Assembly (NCBI GenBank): GCA_016292215.1
Contig: JAEFBB010000005.1
Coordinates: forward strand, 1 to 64,000
DNA length: 64,000 nucleotides
Reading direction: 5' to 3'
Source: Saccharofermentans sp.
Lineage (GTDB): Bacteria > Bacillota > Clostridia > Saccharofermentanales > Saccharofermentanaceae
The notes under the pieces were generated by a model. It had not been told where the DNA came from. It ran no database searches and was given only the letters and a program-made list of their open reading frames with translations. The position numbers were made by a program, and so were the translations under genes. The number at the start of each line of letters is the position of its first letter. Within the stretch, counting starts at the first letter, position 1. This document shows, piece by piece, positions 19,414-29,297 of the stretch.

Positions 19414-20316
19414 ATGTCCGGAACGAACAGATTATTTCATTTTGCAGCTGTTACAGCCAGAAAACTTCATCTTTGGCCGATCATTGCCAGGTCGGGAATA
19501 TATAACCGCGCACGCCGGAGAAAATATCCGGACTCGATTGTTCATCTGGACGTTGTCCTCACGGAATGTTGTTCGCTGAGATGCAGGGACTGTTCAAATC
19601 TCATGCAGTATTATCACAATCCCGCAAACCTTGATGTTAACGAAATAATCAGGAGCCTTCAAATACTTCTGGCTGCTGTGCGGGTTAATCAGCTTAAGAT
19701 CCTGGGCGGAGAACCATTTGTCTGCCAAAAACAGCTGATCCGCCTGTTAGAATACCTGAGGGAAGAAGCAGATCAAAGGATTGGTGAGATTGATATTATT
19801 ACGAACGGAACGATAGTCCCGTCTGATGAATGTATAATGGCATTGAAGGAAAACCCAAAGCTGAAGGTTGTTTTCAGCAATTATGGTGAACTGTCAAATA
19901 AGCTTTCAGAGTTTGCGGATATCTGTAAACGCGAACATATAAGGTATGAAGTTATCGAAGACAAATTCTGGTGGGATTTCGGTAAACCTGTGCTCCGTGA
20001 CGAAAAAGAAGGTAAGACCCAACACCGTTATGACGGATGCTATTCCAGAAGGCTTTGTACTACGTTATACAGGGGCAGGCTGTATGTGTGTCCAAGACAG
20101 GCCCATGCGCTGAATCTCGGATTTATACCTGATTGCGATGATGAAACGGTGAATATAATGAATCCTGAATTCGCTGAATCAGAAGCACTGTATGATGCGG
20201 TTTACGGCATTGTTGACAGGAAAAAATATATAACGGCATGCAGATACTGCGGAAGTGATTCCGGAATCAAAGTAGAGAGGGCGATACAGTCAGAAAGGCC
20301 GTCAGATGTCAGCTGA
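19414..20316 (+). CDS. Radical SAM protein in glycan cluster
   Basis: TECCSLRCRDCSN (CxxxCxxC), LKILGGEPF, additional C-terminal Cys residues. Confidence 0.85.
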   Translation: MSGTNRLFHFAAVTARKLHLWPIIARSGIYNRARRRKYPDSIVHLDVVLTECCSLRCRDCSNLMQYYHNPANLDVNEIIRSLQILLAAVRVNQLKILGGEPFVCQKQLIRLLEYLREEADQRIGEIDIITNGTIVPSDECIMALKENPKLKVVFSNYGELSNKLSEFADICKREHIRYEVIEDKFWWDFGKPVLRDEKEGKTQHRYDGCYSRRLCTTLYRGRLYVCPRQAHALNLGFIPDCDDETVNIMNPEFAESEALYDAVYGIVDRKKYITACRYCGSDSGIKVERAIQSERPSDVS

Positions 20317-21274
20317 AAGACCCGAAATATCGATAATCATTCCCGCTTATAATGTGCAGGCCTATCTCAAAGATTGTCTGGACAGTATATTAAGACAATC
20401 TTTTTCCGATTGGGAATTAATAATCTGTGATGACGGATCAACTGACGATACAGCGAAGATCTCAGATGAATATGCAGCCACAGACAAGAGAATCAAAGTG
20501 ATCCATACTGATAACACCGGAGTGTCTGCAGCAAGGAATATCTGTTTGGATACTGCCAGGGGAAATTACATTTCTTTTGTGGATGCAGATGACAGTCTGG
20601 ACTGTAACTTCCTTAGAGAACTGATAAGCCATGCCAGATCCGAAGATGCCGATATAACGCAGTGTTCTTTCAGTTTTGTGACAGAAGATGGTGTAAAAAC
20701 AGCTGATCCGTACGCCTCTGATTCTGTTTTCAGGAACAGAGACCGGATAATGAATGCATATTTCAACGGCCCCGTCGGTGACATAAGAGTCAGTGTATGG
20801 GCCAAGCTCTTTAAGCGAAGTCTTATTTCGGATGTCCGCTTTGATACAGGACTCCGTGTCTTTGAAGACGCTTATTATGTTTATCATTGCTGCATGAAGG
20901 CGGGAGTTGTATGCAGTTTCAGCGAGCCGCTATATAATTACAGGCAGCATAAGGGTTCGACGATGGATTCGCGTCTTCCGGAGATATATTCCGATTATTT
21001 CACGGTTTTCGGGAAGCAGAAGGCGGATTTGCGAAACGAGAAAAAGATCTTGAAAAAGGTATGCAGACGCGAGGCTGAAAATGCCCTCTGGTTAATGGGT
21101 ATCATGATAAGAGACGGTAAGGAACGGGAACTGTGGAATATAAGAAAAGCAGTTCTTGATTCAGCCGGCCGGGTGGTGTTCTCATCCGCACCGATAAAAC
21201 TTAGATTCAAACTTACCTGCATGGTCGTGATTCCCCATATATATTTTTCTGTGTTGACACGAAGGAAGTCTTAG
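20306..21274 (+). CDS. Glycosyltransferase family 2
   Basis: ISIIIPAYNVQAYLKDCLDSILRQSFSDWELIICDDGSTDDT; VDADDSL. Confidence 0.93.
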   Translation: MSAERPEISIIIPAYNVQAYLKDCLDSILRQSFSDWELIICDDGSTDDTAKISDEYAATDKRIKVIHTDNTGVSAARNICLDTARGNYISFVDADDSLDCNFLRELISHARSEDADITQCSFSFVTEDGVKTADPYASDSVFRNRDRIMNAYFNGPVGDIRVSVWAKLFKRSLISDVRFDTGLRVFEDAYYVYHCCMKAGVVCSFSEPLYNYRQHKGSTMDSRLPEIYSDYFTVFGKQKADLRNEKKILKKVCRREAENALWLMGIMIRDGKERELWNIRKAVLDSAGRVVFSSAPIKLRFKLTCMVVIPHIYFSVLTRRKS

Positions 21275-21278
21275 AATA

Positions 21279-22220
21279 ATGAGAAAGCTTGACAAAAATG
21301 CCGTATTTAACATTGCCATAAAGAGCATATTGTTTATAACTGCGTCAGCAGGTTGTTTTTGTCTGCTTAAGTTGCTTTTGGGAATTCCCGTTATCATTTC
21401 CGCTGTCATATCTGTGATTTTTGCTTTATTACTCGTCTTGCTGTTTTCGTTTCTGCTGAGATATACAAGCTTCTATTTTGGATATTATTCTTTTGTTTCC
21501 GCATTTTTGCATAAGGACAGGTATGGCAATGTATTTTGTCCATGCTGTAACAAGTATTTCAGTCATTTCCATGATGAACAATATTATTCGGATGATAAGC
21601 ACTTCAATCCTTCAATGTTCCGTAAGTCAAGACAGGATGTCATATGTGATTTTTGCCGTTCCGCACCACGTCACAGGATCATAGCTGAGTGGGCAGAACA
21701 GAATATTGAAATCCTGAAAAGATCAAGGATACTGTATTTCGCGCCTGAACTGTCAATGATGCTTTGGTTCAGGAGACACAATATCAATGTGAAAACTGCA
21801 GATCTTTTTGACAGACGCGCTGAACTAAAACTGGATCTCACTGCTTTGGATATTCCGGATTCTTCTGTGGATATTGTCTTCTGCAACCACGTTCTCGAAC
21901 ATGTAACCGATTATTTGAAGGCTCTGTCAGAACTTCACCGGGTAATACGGAAAGATGGCATGCTCGTCATAAGTTTCCCGATAGACAGCGGATCAGATCA
22001 TATTAGGCAGGAACCAACAGCTTCTGCTGAAGAAAGGATCAGGCTTTACGGGCAATATGACCATCTGCGCATATTCGGAAAAGACAGCCGTGATATGCTT
22101 GAAAACGCTGGTTTTGAAGTGAGCACGATAGATATAGGCAACATGCCTGAGAACATCGTTCCTGAAGAAGGCCCTTCGGACTTTGATTCGAATATGGTAT
22201 TTGTCTGTGTCAGGAAATAA
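21279..22220 (+). CDS. Membrane-anchored class I SAM methyltransferase with Cys-rich insert
   Basis: N-terminal TM helices, CPCCNKYF...CDFCRSAPRHR, then VDIVFCNHVLEHVTDYLKALSELHRVIRKDGMLVISFP. Confidence 0.75.
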   Translation: MRKLDKNAVFNIAIKSILFITASAGCFCLLKLLLGIPVIISAVISVIFALLLVLLFSFLLRYTSFYFGYYSFVSAFLHKDRYGNVFCPCCNKYFSHFHDEQYYSDDKHFNPSMFRKSRQDVICDFCRSAPRHRIIAEWAEQNIEILKRSRILYFAPELSMMLWFRRHNINVKTADLFDRRAELKLDLTALDIPDSSVDIVFCNHVLEHVTDYLKALSELHRVIRKDGMLVISFPIDSGSDHIRQEPTASAEERIRLYGQYDHLRIFGKDSRDMLENAGFEVSTIDIGNMPENIVPEEGPSDFDSNMVFVCVRK

Positions 22221-22221
22221 T

Positions 22222-23316
22222 ATGGATATGCCTGAGCAGAAAAAGAAGATTATATATCTTGAAGTGCTTCGCGCACTTGCGGTTTTCTTTGTGATCTTTA
22301 ATCACACCCGTCAGAACGGATATATTCATTTCACTTTATATGAGGCCGGAACCTTTCAGTATTGGTATTACATGTTTTTCTCTGTTATTGCAGGTATGAG
22401 TGTTCCGCTGTTTTATATGATATCAGGTACTGTCCTTCTCGGGAAAACGGAATCGATCGGTTACGTATGGAAAAAGCGAATATCAAAATATGCTGTTGTT
22501 CTTATAGTGTTTTCACTTATTCTCTACGTTTTGGGGAATTGTAAATCCGGTCCGCTTTCAGTGACAGATTTTCTGAGGCAAACATATTCAGACGGAGTGA
22601 TAGTTCCTTATTGGTTTTTGTATTCCTATATTGGATTTCTGATTGGACTGCCGGTTTTCAGAAAAGCAGTGATTAACATGACCGATCAGGACTTCAGGTA
22701 TATTTTCGGAATATGGATCGTGTTTAATTCGCTGGTATTCATTCTTCAGTATAGACTTTCATATGGGACATTGCAGATGAATGAACTCCTGATTCCTGCT
22801 TCCCTGACCAATATTCTGTTTTTTTATCCTGCAATAGGGTATTACCTCGGAGTCAAACTCAAAAAAGTTACGGCCGGAATGTGCATTGCATCTGTGATCC
22901 TTGCAGCAGTTTCCGTTGCTGTGACAATGTATATGACTGACTTTAAGATCGCTCTGACCGGAGACCTTAATGAAGCATCCGTAAGCTACTTTTATGATTG
23001 CTGCCGTCCGCTTCAGGTTGTGTGCATTTTTATCTGTGCCCGCAAATTGTTTGAGAATAAACAGCTTCCTGCGTTCCCGGAGAAGGTTATCCTAAATCTC
23101 GGCAGCTGTGTTTTCGGAATATACTTAATCGAGGATATTGGCAGAGATATTCTTTATTCCGTCTATCAAAAAATGAGTGATTCGATTAACAGCTTTGCTG
23201 CTGTCTGGATATATGTACTGGCAGTCTTTCTTTTGTGCTGGTTCTGTACTGCGTCTTTCAGATTCCTTTATTGCTTTTTCCGGAGGCTGATTGTTCATAG
23301 GAAACAGGGTGTTTAG
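22222..23316 (+). CDS. Acyltransferase family 3 (O-acetyltransferase-like)
   Basis: YLEVLRALAVFFVIFNHTRQNG; about 10 TM segments; start shifted to ATG 22222. Confidence 0.85.
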   Translation: MDMPEQKKKIIYLEVLRALAVFFVIFNHTRQNGYIHFTLYEAGTFQYWYYMFFSVIAGMSVPLFYMISGTVLLGKTESIGYVWKKRISKYAVVLIVFSLILYVLGNCKSGPLSVTDFLRQTYSDGVIVPYWFLYSYIGFLIGLPVFRKAVINMTDQDFRYIFGIWIVFNSLVFILQYRLSYGTLQMNELLIPASLTNILFFYPAIGYYLGVKLKKVTAGMCIASVILAAVSVAVTMYMTDFKIALTGDLNEASVSYFYDCCRPLQVVCIFICARKLFENKQLPAFPEKVILNLGSCVFGIYLIEDIGRDILYSVYQKMSDSINSFAAVWIYVLAVFLLCWFCTASFRFLYCFFRRLIVHRKQGV

Positions 23317-23378
23317 CGTGTTATCCCTGTCTGACGTGTTATAATCAAATCTAAGAGAATTAAATAGGAAAAACTGTT

Positions 23379-24266
23379 ATGGGACTAATCGGTAAAACCG
23401 GGAAAAAAGTATTGCTCAGGCTGCCTGATCTGAAACTGATAAGTCTGGCGAGAGAGCGTATGCCGTACATCAGCGTTCAGGCTGACGGGCTGTCTTTTTT
23501 CTTTTCGAACACCGATCAGGCAATCCTTAATTATATTGTTGAAAACAAGAGAATCTGGGCGAAGGACGAAATGGATTTCGTGCTCGGTTATTTAAAAAGC
23601 ATTACTGAAAGCCCGATAAACGTTATAGATATCGGAGCAAATGTCGGTACATCGGTTATTTATTTCAGGAATAAGCTGGGCGGAGAAAGCAGGTTTTACG
23701 CGGTAGAGCCTGTAACGGAGAACTTCAATCTGCTTAATGCCAACTGTGCAGTCAACGGCTTCTGCGATATCGTAACTTTCAGAGCCGGAATATCCGATAA
23801 ACCGGGTGAAGCCTGCATGGACATAAATCCTAACAATATGGGGAATTGCAAGATTGCCGGTACTGACAACGATAAACTCGTCCAGTGCGAGACGGATGAG
23901 ACTTATGTCGGGGAGTCCGTAAAACTGGTAACGCTTGATTCCTTTGTCTCGGAGAACAGAATAAATGAAGGTGCTTTTTCTCTTTTCTGGATCGATGTCG
24001 AAGGACATGAACCCGAAGTCTTCAGAGGGGGCATGAATTCGTTCCGCAATCCGGATACGGCTGTTTTCTGTGAGTTCAATCCCAGGCTCTATAAACATAA
24101 CGGAAAATACGAAGGTTTCCTGAAAGACATCAAAGAATGCTTTGGTAAATTTATTTGTTTTGAACAGCATGAATCCGGTAAATACGTTTTCAGGGATATC
24201 AGTGAGATTGACAGGGTTGCTGATGAGAATGATATGAAGCAGTGTAATCTTCTTCTGATCAAGTAA
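23379..24266 (+). CDS. FkbM-family methyltransferase
   Basis: NVIDIGANVGTSVIYF, VTLDSFV, FWIDVEGHEPEVFRGG. Confidence 0.88.
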   Translation: MGLIGKTGKKVLLRLPDLKLISLARERMPYISVQADGLSFFFSNTDQAILNYIVENKRIWAKDEMDFVLGYLKSITESPINVIDIGANVGTSVIYFRNKLGGESRFYAVEPVTENFNLLNANCAVNGFCDIVTFRAGISDKPGEACMDINPNNMGNCKIAGTDNDKLVQCETDETYVGESVKLVTLDSFVSENRINEGAFSLFWIDVEGHEPEVFRGGMNSFRNPDTAVFCEFNPRLYKHNGKYEGFLKDIKECFGKFICFEQHESGKYVFRDISEIDRVADENDMKQCNLLLIK

Positions 24267-24281
24267 AGGTCCGGCTAACAG

Positions 24282-25598
24282 ATGAACGGCAGTTCGAAAA
24301 AAATCATATCCAATTCAGCTTGGGTGATAATCCAGCATATTTATTCGATGCTGACATCACTTATTATCGTTGCCCTTATTGCAAGACATCTGGGACCTGC
24401 AGATTACGGCCTGATAAACTACTGCTCATCCCTGATCGCCATGTTTACTACACTGTCGGGCCTGGGTATGGATAATCTGATCGTCTCGGAAATAATCAGG
24501 AATCCTGAAAAGGAGGGAGGATACTTAGGCAGCGCCCTTGTAATGAGGCTTGCGGCATCCTTTATTTCTTATCCTGTCATCCTGGCCCTGATCGCCGTCA
24601 TGAATCCCGGAAACCATACTTTGTTTATAGTTGCGGCTCTTCAGGCCCTCGGAATGATATTCCAGACCTACGAAGTATTAGTGTACTGGTTCCGCATAAA
24701 ACTCAAGATGAAGTACATTTCGATAGCGCTGGTGGCCGCCATAACCGTAAATACCATCTTCAGGATCGTGCTCCTCATAAACAAGGCCACTGTCGAATGG
24801 TTTGCTCTCTCGATAAGCGTCCAGGCACTTGTCGGAGGGATCATCATCGCGGCATTCTTTGCTAAGAAATCTGATGTCAGGTTAAAGGCTGGCTTTAGAG
24901 ATGCCAGGGACCTTCTTAAGATCAGTTATAACTGCATAATCTCCAGCATGGCCATCATTATCTACATGGAAGTGGATAAGATCCTCCTTGAGAAGATGAC
25001 GGGTTCTGCCAATGTCGGCATTTATTCGGCTGCCGTTGTTCTGGCGACCTGCTGGCAGTTTATCCCCGTTACGCTTATAGATTCATCGAGACCGGTCATT
25101 CTCGAAAAGAGGAAGACCTCTCACGAGGCATATATAGATCAGTTTAAGCTTCTGATGGCAGGAGTAAACCTGATGGCCTTTGTTTTTGCGCTCCTGATGT
25201 CATGCCTCGGATGGTATTTTATTTATTTCCTCTATGGCAGGGACTATCTTGGTTCATTTATACCCCTGATAATCCTCTCGTGGTCATCTTTTATCGGGAT
25301 CTCGGGTTATACCAGGACAGTCTGGATAACGGGCGAGGGCTTCTATAAGTACGAAAAGAGCTATGCCGTAACGGCAATGATCCTTAATATTCTTCTCGAT
25401 ATAGTGCTCATCTGGCAGTTCGGGGTCATCGGGGCAGCGGTCGCAACGCTCATAACTTATGTCTATGAAGTCCTTATAGTTCCGCTCTTTTTCAGGGAAA
25501 CACGTGATTTTACCAAAATGTATTTCCAGTCTTTTAAGATGATTCCGAGGTTTTCGGGAGAATCTCTGAAGCTTATTGCCAAAAGATTTAGTAAATAA
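24282..25598 (+). CDS. Wzx-type polysaccharide flippase
   Basis: Polytopic protein; ARHLGPADYGLINYCSSLIAMF signature. Confidence 0.88.
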   Translation: MNGSSKKIISNSAWVIIQHIYSMLTSLIIVALIARHLGPADYGLINYCSSLIAMFTTLSGLGMDNLIVSEIIRNPEKEGGYLGSALVMRLAASFISYPVILALIAVMNPGNHTLFIVAALQALGMIFQTYEVLVYWFRIKLKMKYISIALVAAITVNTIFRIVLLINKATVEWFALSISVQALVGGIIIAAFFAKKSDVRLKAGFRDARDLLKISYNCIISSMAIIIYMEVDKILLEKMTGSANVGIYSAAVVLATCWQFIPVTLIDSSRPVILEKRKTSHEAYIDQFKLLMAGVNLMAFVFALLMSCLGWYFIYFLYGRDYLGSFIPLIILSWSSFIGISGYTRTVWITGEGFYKYEKSYAVTAMILNILLDIVLIWQFGVIGAAVATLITYVYEVLIVPLFFRETRDFTKMYFQSFKMIPRFSGESLKLIAKRFSK

Positions 25599-25697
25599 CG
25601 CTAAATCCCGACAGTTGCAACAACTATATATAATGTTTATAATACTCTGATAATTTTAGCGTATTAGAACATGCGCGATGATTTTGGGAGGTTTTTC

Positions 25698-25913
25698 GTG
25701 GCAAAAGGTAAGACAACTTTTAACGAGAATCTGTGCAAGGGCTGCGGACTTTGTGTTGCAGCTTGTCCTAAGAAAATCCTCGAGCTTGACAAGACAAGGC
25801 TTAATGCAAAGGGTTACCACCCCGCCACATGCGTAAATCCCGATGAGTGCATCGGTTGTGCTTTCTGCGCTACGCAGTGCCCGGACGTTGTAATCACTGT
25901 TGAGCGTTTCTGA
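25698..25913 (+). CDS. 2-oxoacid:ferredoxin oxidoreductase delta subunit (2x[4Fe-4S] ferredoxin)
   Basis: CKGCGLCVAACP and CIGCAFCATQCP; GTG start after GGGAGG. Confidence 0.88.
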   Translation: MAKGKTTFNENLCKGCGLCVAACPKKILELDKTRLNAKGYHPATCVNPDECIGCAFCATQCPDVVITVERF

Positions 25914-25929
25914 TCGGGAGGGAGTTTTT

Positions 25930-27021
25930 ATGGCACAGAAAAGAGTACTGATGAAAGGCAATGAGGTCATTGCCGAGGCAGCGATCAGAGCAGGCTGCCG
26001 CAACTATTTCGGTTACCCGATCACACCTCAGACTGAAGTCATGCATTATATGGCTAAGAAGATGGTTCAGGTCGGCGGTAACTTCGTACAGGCAGAGTCT
26101 GAGCTGGCAGCCATTAACATGGTTTACGGCGCTGCAGCAGCAGGCTTTAGAGTAATGACATCTTCTTCCTCTCCGGGAATTTCCCTTAAGCAGGAAGGTA
26201 TCTCCTACATCGCAGGCGCTGAGCTTCCTGCAGTTGTAGTTAATATCGTAAGAGCAGGCCCGGGCCTCGGCGGCATCCAGCCTGCACAGGGCGACTATTT
26301 CCAGGCTACAAAGGGCGGCGGACACGGTGACTACAGAAACATCGTTATCGCACCTGCTTCCGTTCAGGAGCTTTATGAGCTCGTAGTTGAAGCTTTCAAC
26401 CTCGCTGACAAGTACAGAATGACCTGCATGATCGTAGGCGACGGTACTTTAGGCCAGATGATGGAGCCTGTTGCTTTCCGTGACGAGGAGCCTATCGAGA
26501 CTATCGAAAAGCCTTGGGCTGCTTGCGGAAGAAAGGGTGATTCTTTCCACCACACAGTAACTTCCATCTATATCGATCCGGATGTCCTCGAGAAGAAGAA
26601 CCTTGAGCTCCAGGACAAGTACAAGATCGTTGAGGCTAACGAAGTACGTTATGAAGCAATCAACATGGAGGATGCTGAGATCGTTATCACAGCTTTCGCT
26701 ACATGCTCCAGAATCTGCAGAAACGTTATCCGTCAGGCTGCTGAGCTTGGCATCAAGGTCGGCATGATCCGTCCTATCACTCTCTGGCCGTTCCCTTACA
26801 AGGCAATCTCTGAAGCAGCAGATATGCCCAGCGTAAAGGCATTCTTAGACGTTGAGCTCAACGCAGGTCAGATGATCGAAGACGTAAGACTCGGCGCTAA
26901 CGGCAAGAAGCCCGTTTATTTCCACGGCAGACTCGGAGGAAATCTCCCGATGCAGAAGGAAATCCTCGACAAGATCGTTGCGATCCACGAGGGAAAGATC
27001 ACAGAAGGAGGTAATTTCTGA
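25930..27021 (+). CDS. 2-oxoacid:ferredoxin oxidoreductase alpha subunit
   Basis: KGNEVIAEAAIRAGCRNYFGYPITPQTEVMHYMA. Confidence 0.93.
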   Translation: MAQKRVLMKGNEVIAEAAIRAGCRNYFGYPITPQTEVMHYMAKKMVQVGGNFVQAESELAAINMVYGAAAAGFRVMTSSSSPGISLKQEGISYIAGAELPAVVVNIVRAGPGLGGIQPAQGDYFQATKGGGHGDYRNIVIAPASVQELYELVVEAFNLADKYRMTCMIVGDGTLGQMMEPVAFRDEEPIETIEKPWAACGRKGDSFHHTVTSIYIDPDVLEKKNLELQDKYKIVEANEVRYEAINMEDAEIVITAFATCSRICRNVIRQAAELGIKVGMIRPITLWPFPYKAISEAADMPSVKAFLDVELNAGQMIEDVRLGANGKKPVYFHGRLGGNLPMQKEILDKIVAIHEGKITEGGNF

Positions 27022-27845
27022 TGGCTGTAGTTTTCGAACCCACAAAAGGCCTTACAGATAAGCCTTTCCATTATTGCCCCGGCTGCTGCCACGGCATCAT
27101 CCACAGACTCGTAGCAGAGACTCTTGTTGCAAATGACGCTTTAGAGACAGCTGTAGGCGTTGCATCCGTAGGATGTACATACAACTCATATGAATACATT
27201 GCATGCGACATGGTCCAGGCAGCTCACGGTAGAGCACCTGCAGTCGCTACAGGTATCAAGAGAAACTTAAAGGACAGCTTCGTCTTCACATATCAGGGAG
27301 ACGGCGACCTCGCTTCCATCGGTACAGCTGAGATCGTTCACGCTGCAGCAAGAAGCGAGAATATCACGGTTATCTTCGTAAACAACGCAGTTTACGGAAT
27401 GACTTCCGGCCAGATGGCTCCTACGACACTCGTAGGCCAGGTTACAACAACATCTCCCTGGGGCCGTGATCCTTCTTATCAGGGTTATCCTATCAACGTT
27501 TCCGAGTTCTTATCCAATCTCGCAGGCGCTGCTTACATCGAGCGTGTTTGCGTTACTGACTTTAAGAACATCCAGAATGCTAAGAGAGCTATCCAGAAGG
27601 CTTTCAATGTTCAGAAGAACAAGCTCGGTTTCTCTCTCGTAGAAGTTCTTTCCACATGCCCTACTAACTGGGGTAAAGAGCCTCTCGCAGCTATGGACTG
27701 GCTCAAGGAGAACATGGAAAAGCAGTATCCTCTCGGATGCTACAAGGGCGCTGACATCACATTCGATGCTGAAGGCAACTATGTATCAGGCGCTATCCCT
27801 GCAACTGCAAACAACTGTGTTAACGTTGGGGAGGTGAAGAAATGA
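27021..27845 (+). CDS. 2-oxoacid:ferredoxin oxidoreductase beta subunit (TPP-binding)
   Basis: FHYCPGCCHGIIHRL, GDGDLASIGTAEIVHAAAR, NNAVYGMTSGQMAPTT. Confidence 0.93.
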   Translation: MAVVFEPTKGLTDKPFHYCPGCCHGIIHRLVAETLVANDALETAVGVASVGCTYNSYEYIACDMVQAAHGRAPAVATGIKRNLKDSFVFTYQGDGDLASIGTAEIVHAAARSENITVIFVNNAVYGMTSGQMAPTTLVGQVTTTSPWGRDPSYQGYPINVSEFLSNLAGAAYIERVCVTDFKNIQNAKRAIQKAFNVQKNKLGFSLVEVLSTCPTNWGKEPLAAMDWLKENMEKQYPLGCYKGADITFDAEGNYVSGAIPATANNCVNVGEVKK

Positions 27846-28381
27846 TTGATTTCTCTGTAATTTTTGCCGGATTCGGCGGTCAGGGAATCCTCTCCGCAGG
27901 CAAGATGGCAGCAGAAGCTGCTCTTTATGAAGGCAAGGAAGTATCCTGGTTCCCGTCATACGGACCTGAGATGCGTGGCGGTACAGCTAACTGCTCCGTA
28001 GTATTCTCGGACGAGCCTATCGGATCTCCCGTAGTTAACGATGCAGATGTAGTTATCTGCTTAAACCAGCCTTCAATGGAGAAGTTCGAGAAGCAGTTAA
28101 AGCCCGGCGCTTTGATGATCCTCGATTCTTCACTCATCAAGACAAGACCTGAAAGAACAGACATCAAGGTCATCGCTATGGAAGCTTCTGATATCGCTTC
28201 CGAGCTCGGCAAGATGATGTTCGCTCCTATCACAATGCTTGGTTGTATGGCTACAGCTACAGGCTGTTTCTCAAGAGATTCTTTCGAGAAGTCCCTTTAT
28301 GAGATCCTTCCTGAGAGAAAGCACAACCTCATTCCGATCAACATGGAAGCATTTGACAGAGGCGCTGCTTTCGCTAAGTAA
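27842..28381 (+). CDS. 2-oxoacid:ferredoxin oxidoreductase gamma subunit
   Basis: FAGFGGQGILSAGKMAAEAAL, PSYGPEMRGGTANCSVV. Confidence 0.93.
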   Translation: MIDFSVIFAGFGGQGILSAGKMAAEAALYEGKEVSWFPSYGPEMRGGTANCSVVFSDEPIGSPVVNDADVVICLNQPSMEKFEKQLKPGALMILDSSLIKTRPERTDIKVIAMEASDIASELGKMMFAPITMLGCMATATGCFSRDSFEKSLYEILPERKHNLIPINMEAFDRGAAFAK

Positions 28382-28411
28382 TAAGCGGTTTTGCAAAGCA
28401 AGTTTTTAATG

Positions 28412-28446
28412 TTCCTGCCCGGGATCCCCGGGCAGGAATTTTTATT
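28412..28446 (+). terminator. Strong intrinsic terminator
   Basis: Perfect 12-bp stem TTCCTGCCCGGG-ATC-CCCGGGCAGGAA plus T-rich tail. Confidence 0.92.
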
Positions 28447-28507
28447 TATTTTGAATTGCCTGATTAAATCCAAGTAATACCAAACGGCTTTTTGTTGTAT
28501 AATCCTC

Positions 28508-28644
28508 CCGGGTAACACAACACTTTTCATAAAGATGCCTCGTATCGCAGATATCTTGACGAATCTGACGGAGGGTCCGGAAAAGGAGAGTGTAAGCCCG
28601 GTAACTATATCCCGATAGGGAATAATAACGAAGGAGGGTTTTGT
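28508..28644 (+). ncRNA. Candidate structured leader (possible riboswitch) of the ECF S-component gene
   Basis: CCGGG (28508-28512)/CCCGG (28597-28601) and ACACTTTTC (28520-28528)/GGAGAGTGT (28585-28593) pairings enclose a multiloop; TATAAT at 28498-28503. Confidence 0.35.
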
Positions 28645-29259
28645 ATGACAGATCAAAACCGCAAAAAAACTATCAAGACCATAGCAGTCTTGGGCATTCT
28701 CATCGCACTCACCTTAGTAATGGCTTACACGCCTGTCGGTTATCTCAAAGTAGGTGCTGTGTCGATCTCATTCCTCATGATCCCCGTTGCAATCGGAGCA
28801 ATAGCAGTAGGTCCCTGGGCCGGTGCGCTTCTCGGTGCCGTATTCGGTATCACAAGCTTCGTTCAGTGCTTCGGTGCAGATCCTTTCGGAACATTTCTTG
28901 CAAACACTAACATCATATACACGTTCATAATGTGCGTTGTCTGCAGAATACTTGCCGGATTCCTTACAGGCCTTGTTTATAGGGTGCTTAAGAAGACCGG
29001 GATGCCTGTATTCTTTAAGACAGCCGTTACGGGCCTTTGTGCAGCGATCTTCAATACCGTTCTTTTTGTCGGAGCGCTTATCCTGCTCTTCGGTAAAGGA
29101 ACGGTTACTGATGCCACCGGTATCGATCCCACGATCGGAATCGTTATGCTTTTTGCAACCATCGTTGGCATCAATGCTGTTTTCGAAGCTATCGCATCAT
29201 TCATACTTACAGGCGGTATCGGTACTGCACTTATCAAGGCAAAACTGGTAAAGTCATAA
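28645..29259 (+). CDS. ECF transporter S component, putative pantothenate-type
   Basis: Small 5-6 TM protein; VGAVSISFLMIPVAIGAIAVGPWAGALLGAVFG; adjacent to coaX. Confidence 0.78.
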   Translation: MTDQNRKKTIKTIAVLGILIALTLVMAYTPVGYLKVGAVSISFLMIPVAIGAIAVGPWAGALLGAVFGITSFVQCFGADPFGTFLANTNIIYTFIMCVVCRILAGFLTGLVYRVLKKTGMPVFFKTAVTGLCAAIFNTVLFVGALILLFGKGTVTDATGIDPTIGIVMLFATIVGINAVFEAIASFILTGGIGTALIKAKLVKS

Positions 29260-29297
29260 TAATCACACCTGATTGAATTACAGCAGGAGGAAAACAT

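Noticed and set aside
25615-25690. GTTGCAAC and TAGCGTAT inverted words before the oxidoreductase operon as a Rex or other operator
   Set aside because: Too short and no match to a motif I can support
28504-28508. CCTCC as an anti-Shine-Dalgarno strand for the ECF S-component leader
   Set aside because: Lies immediately after TATAAT, probably upstream of the transcription start
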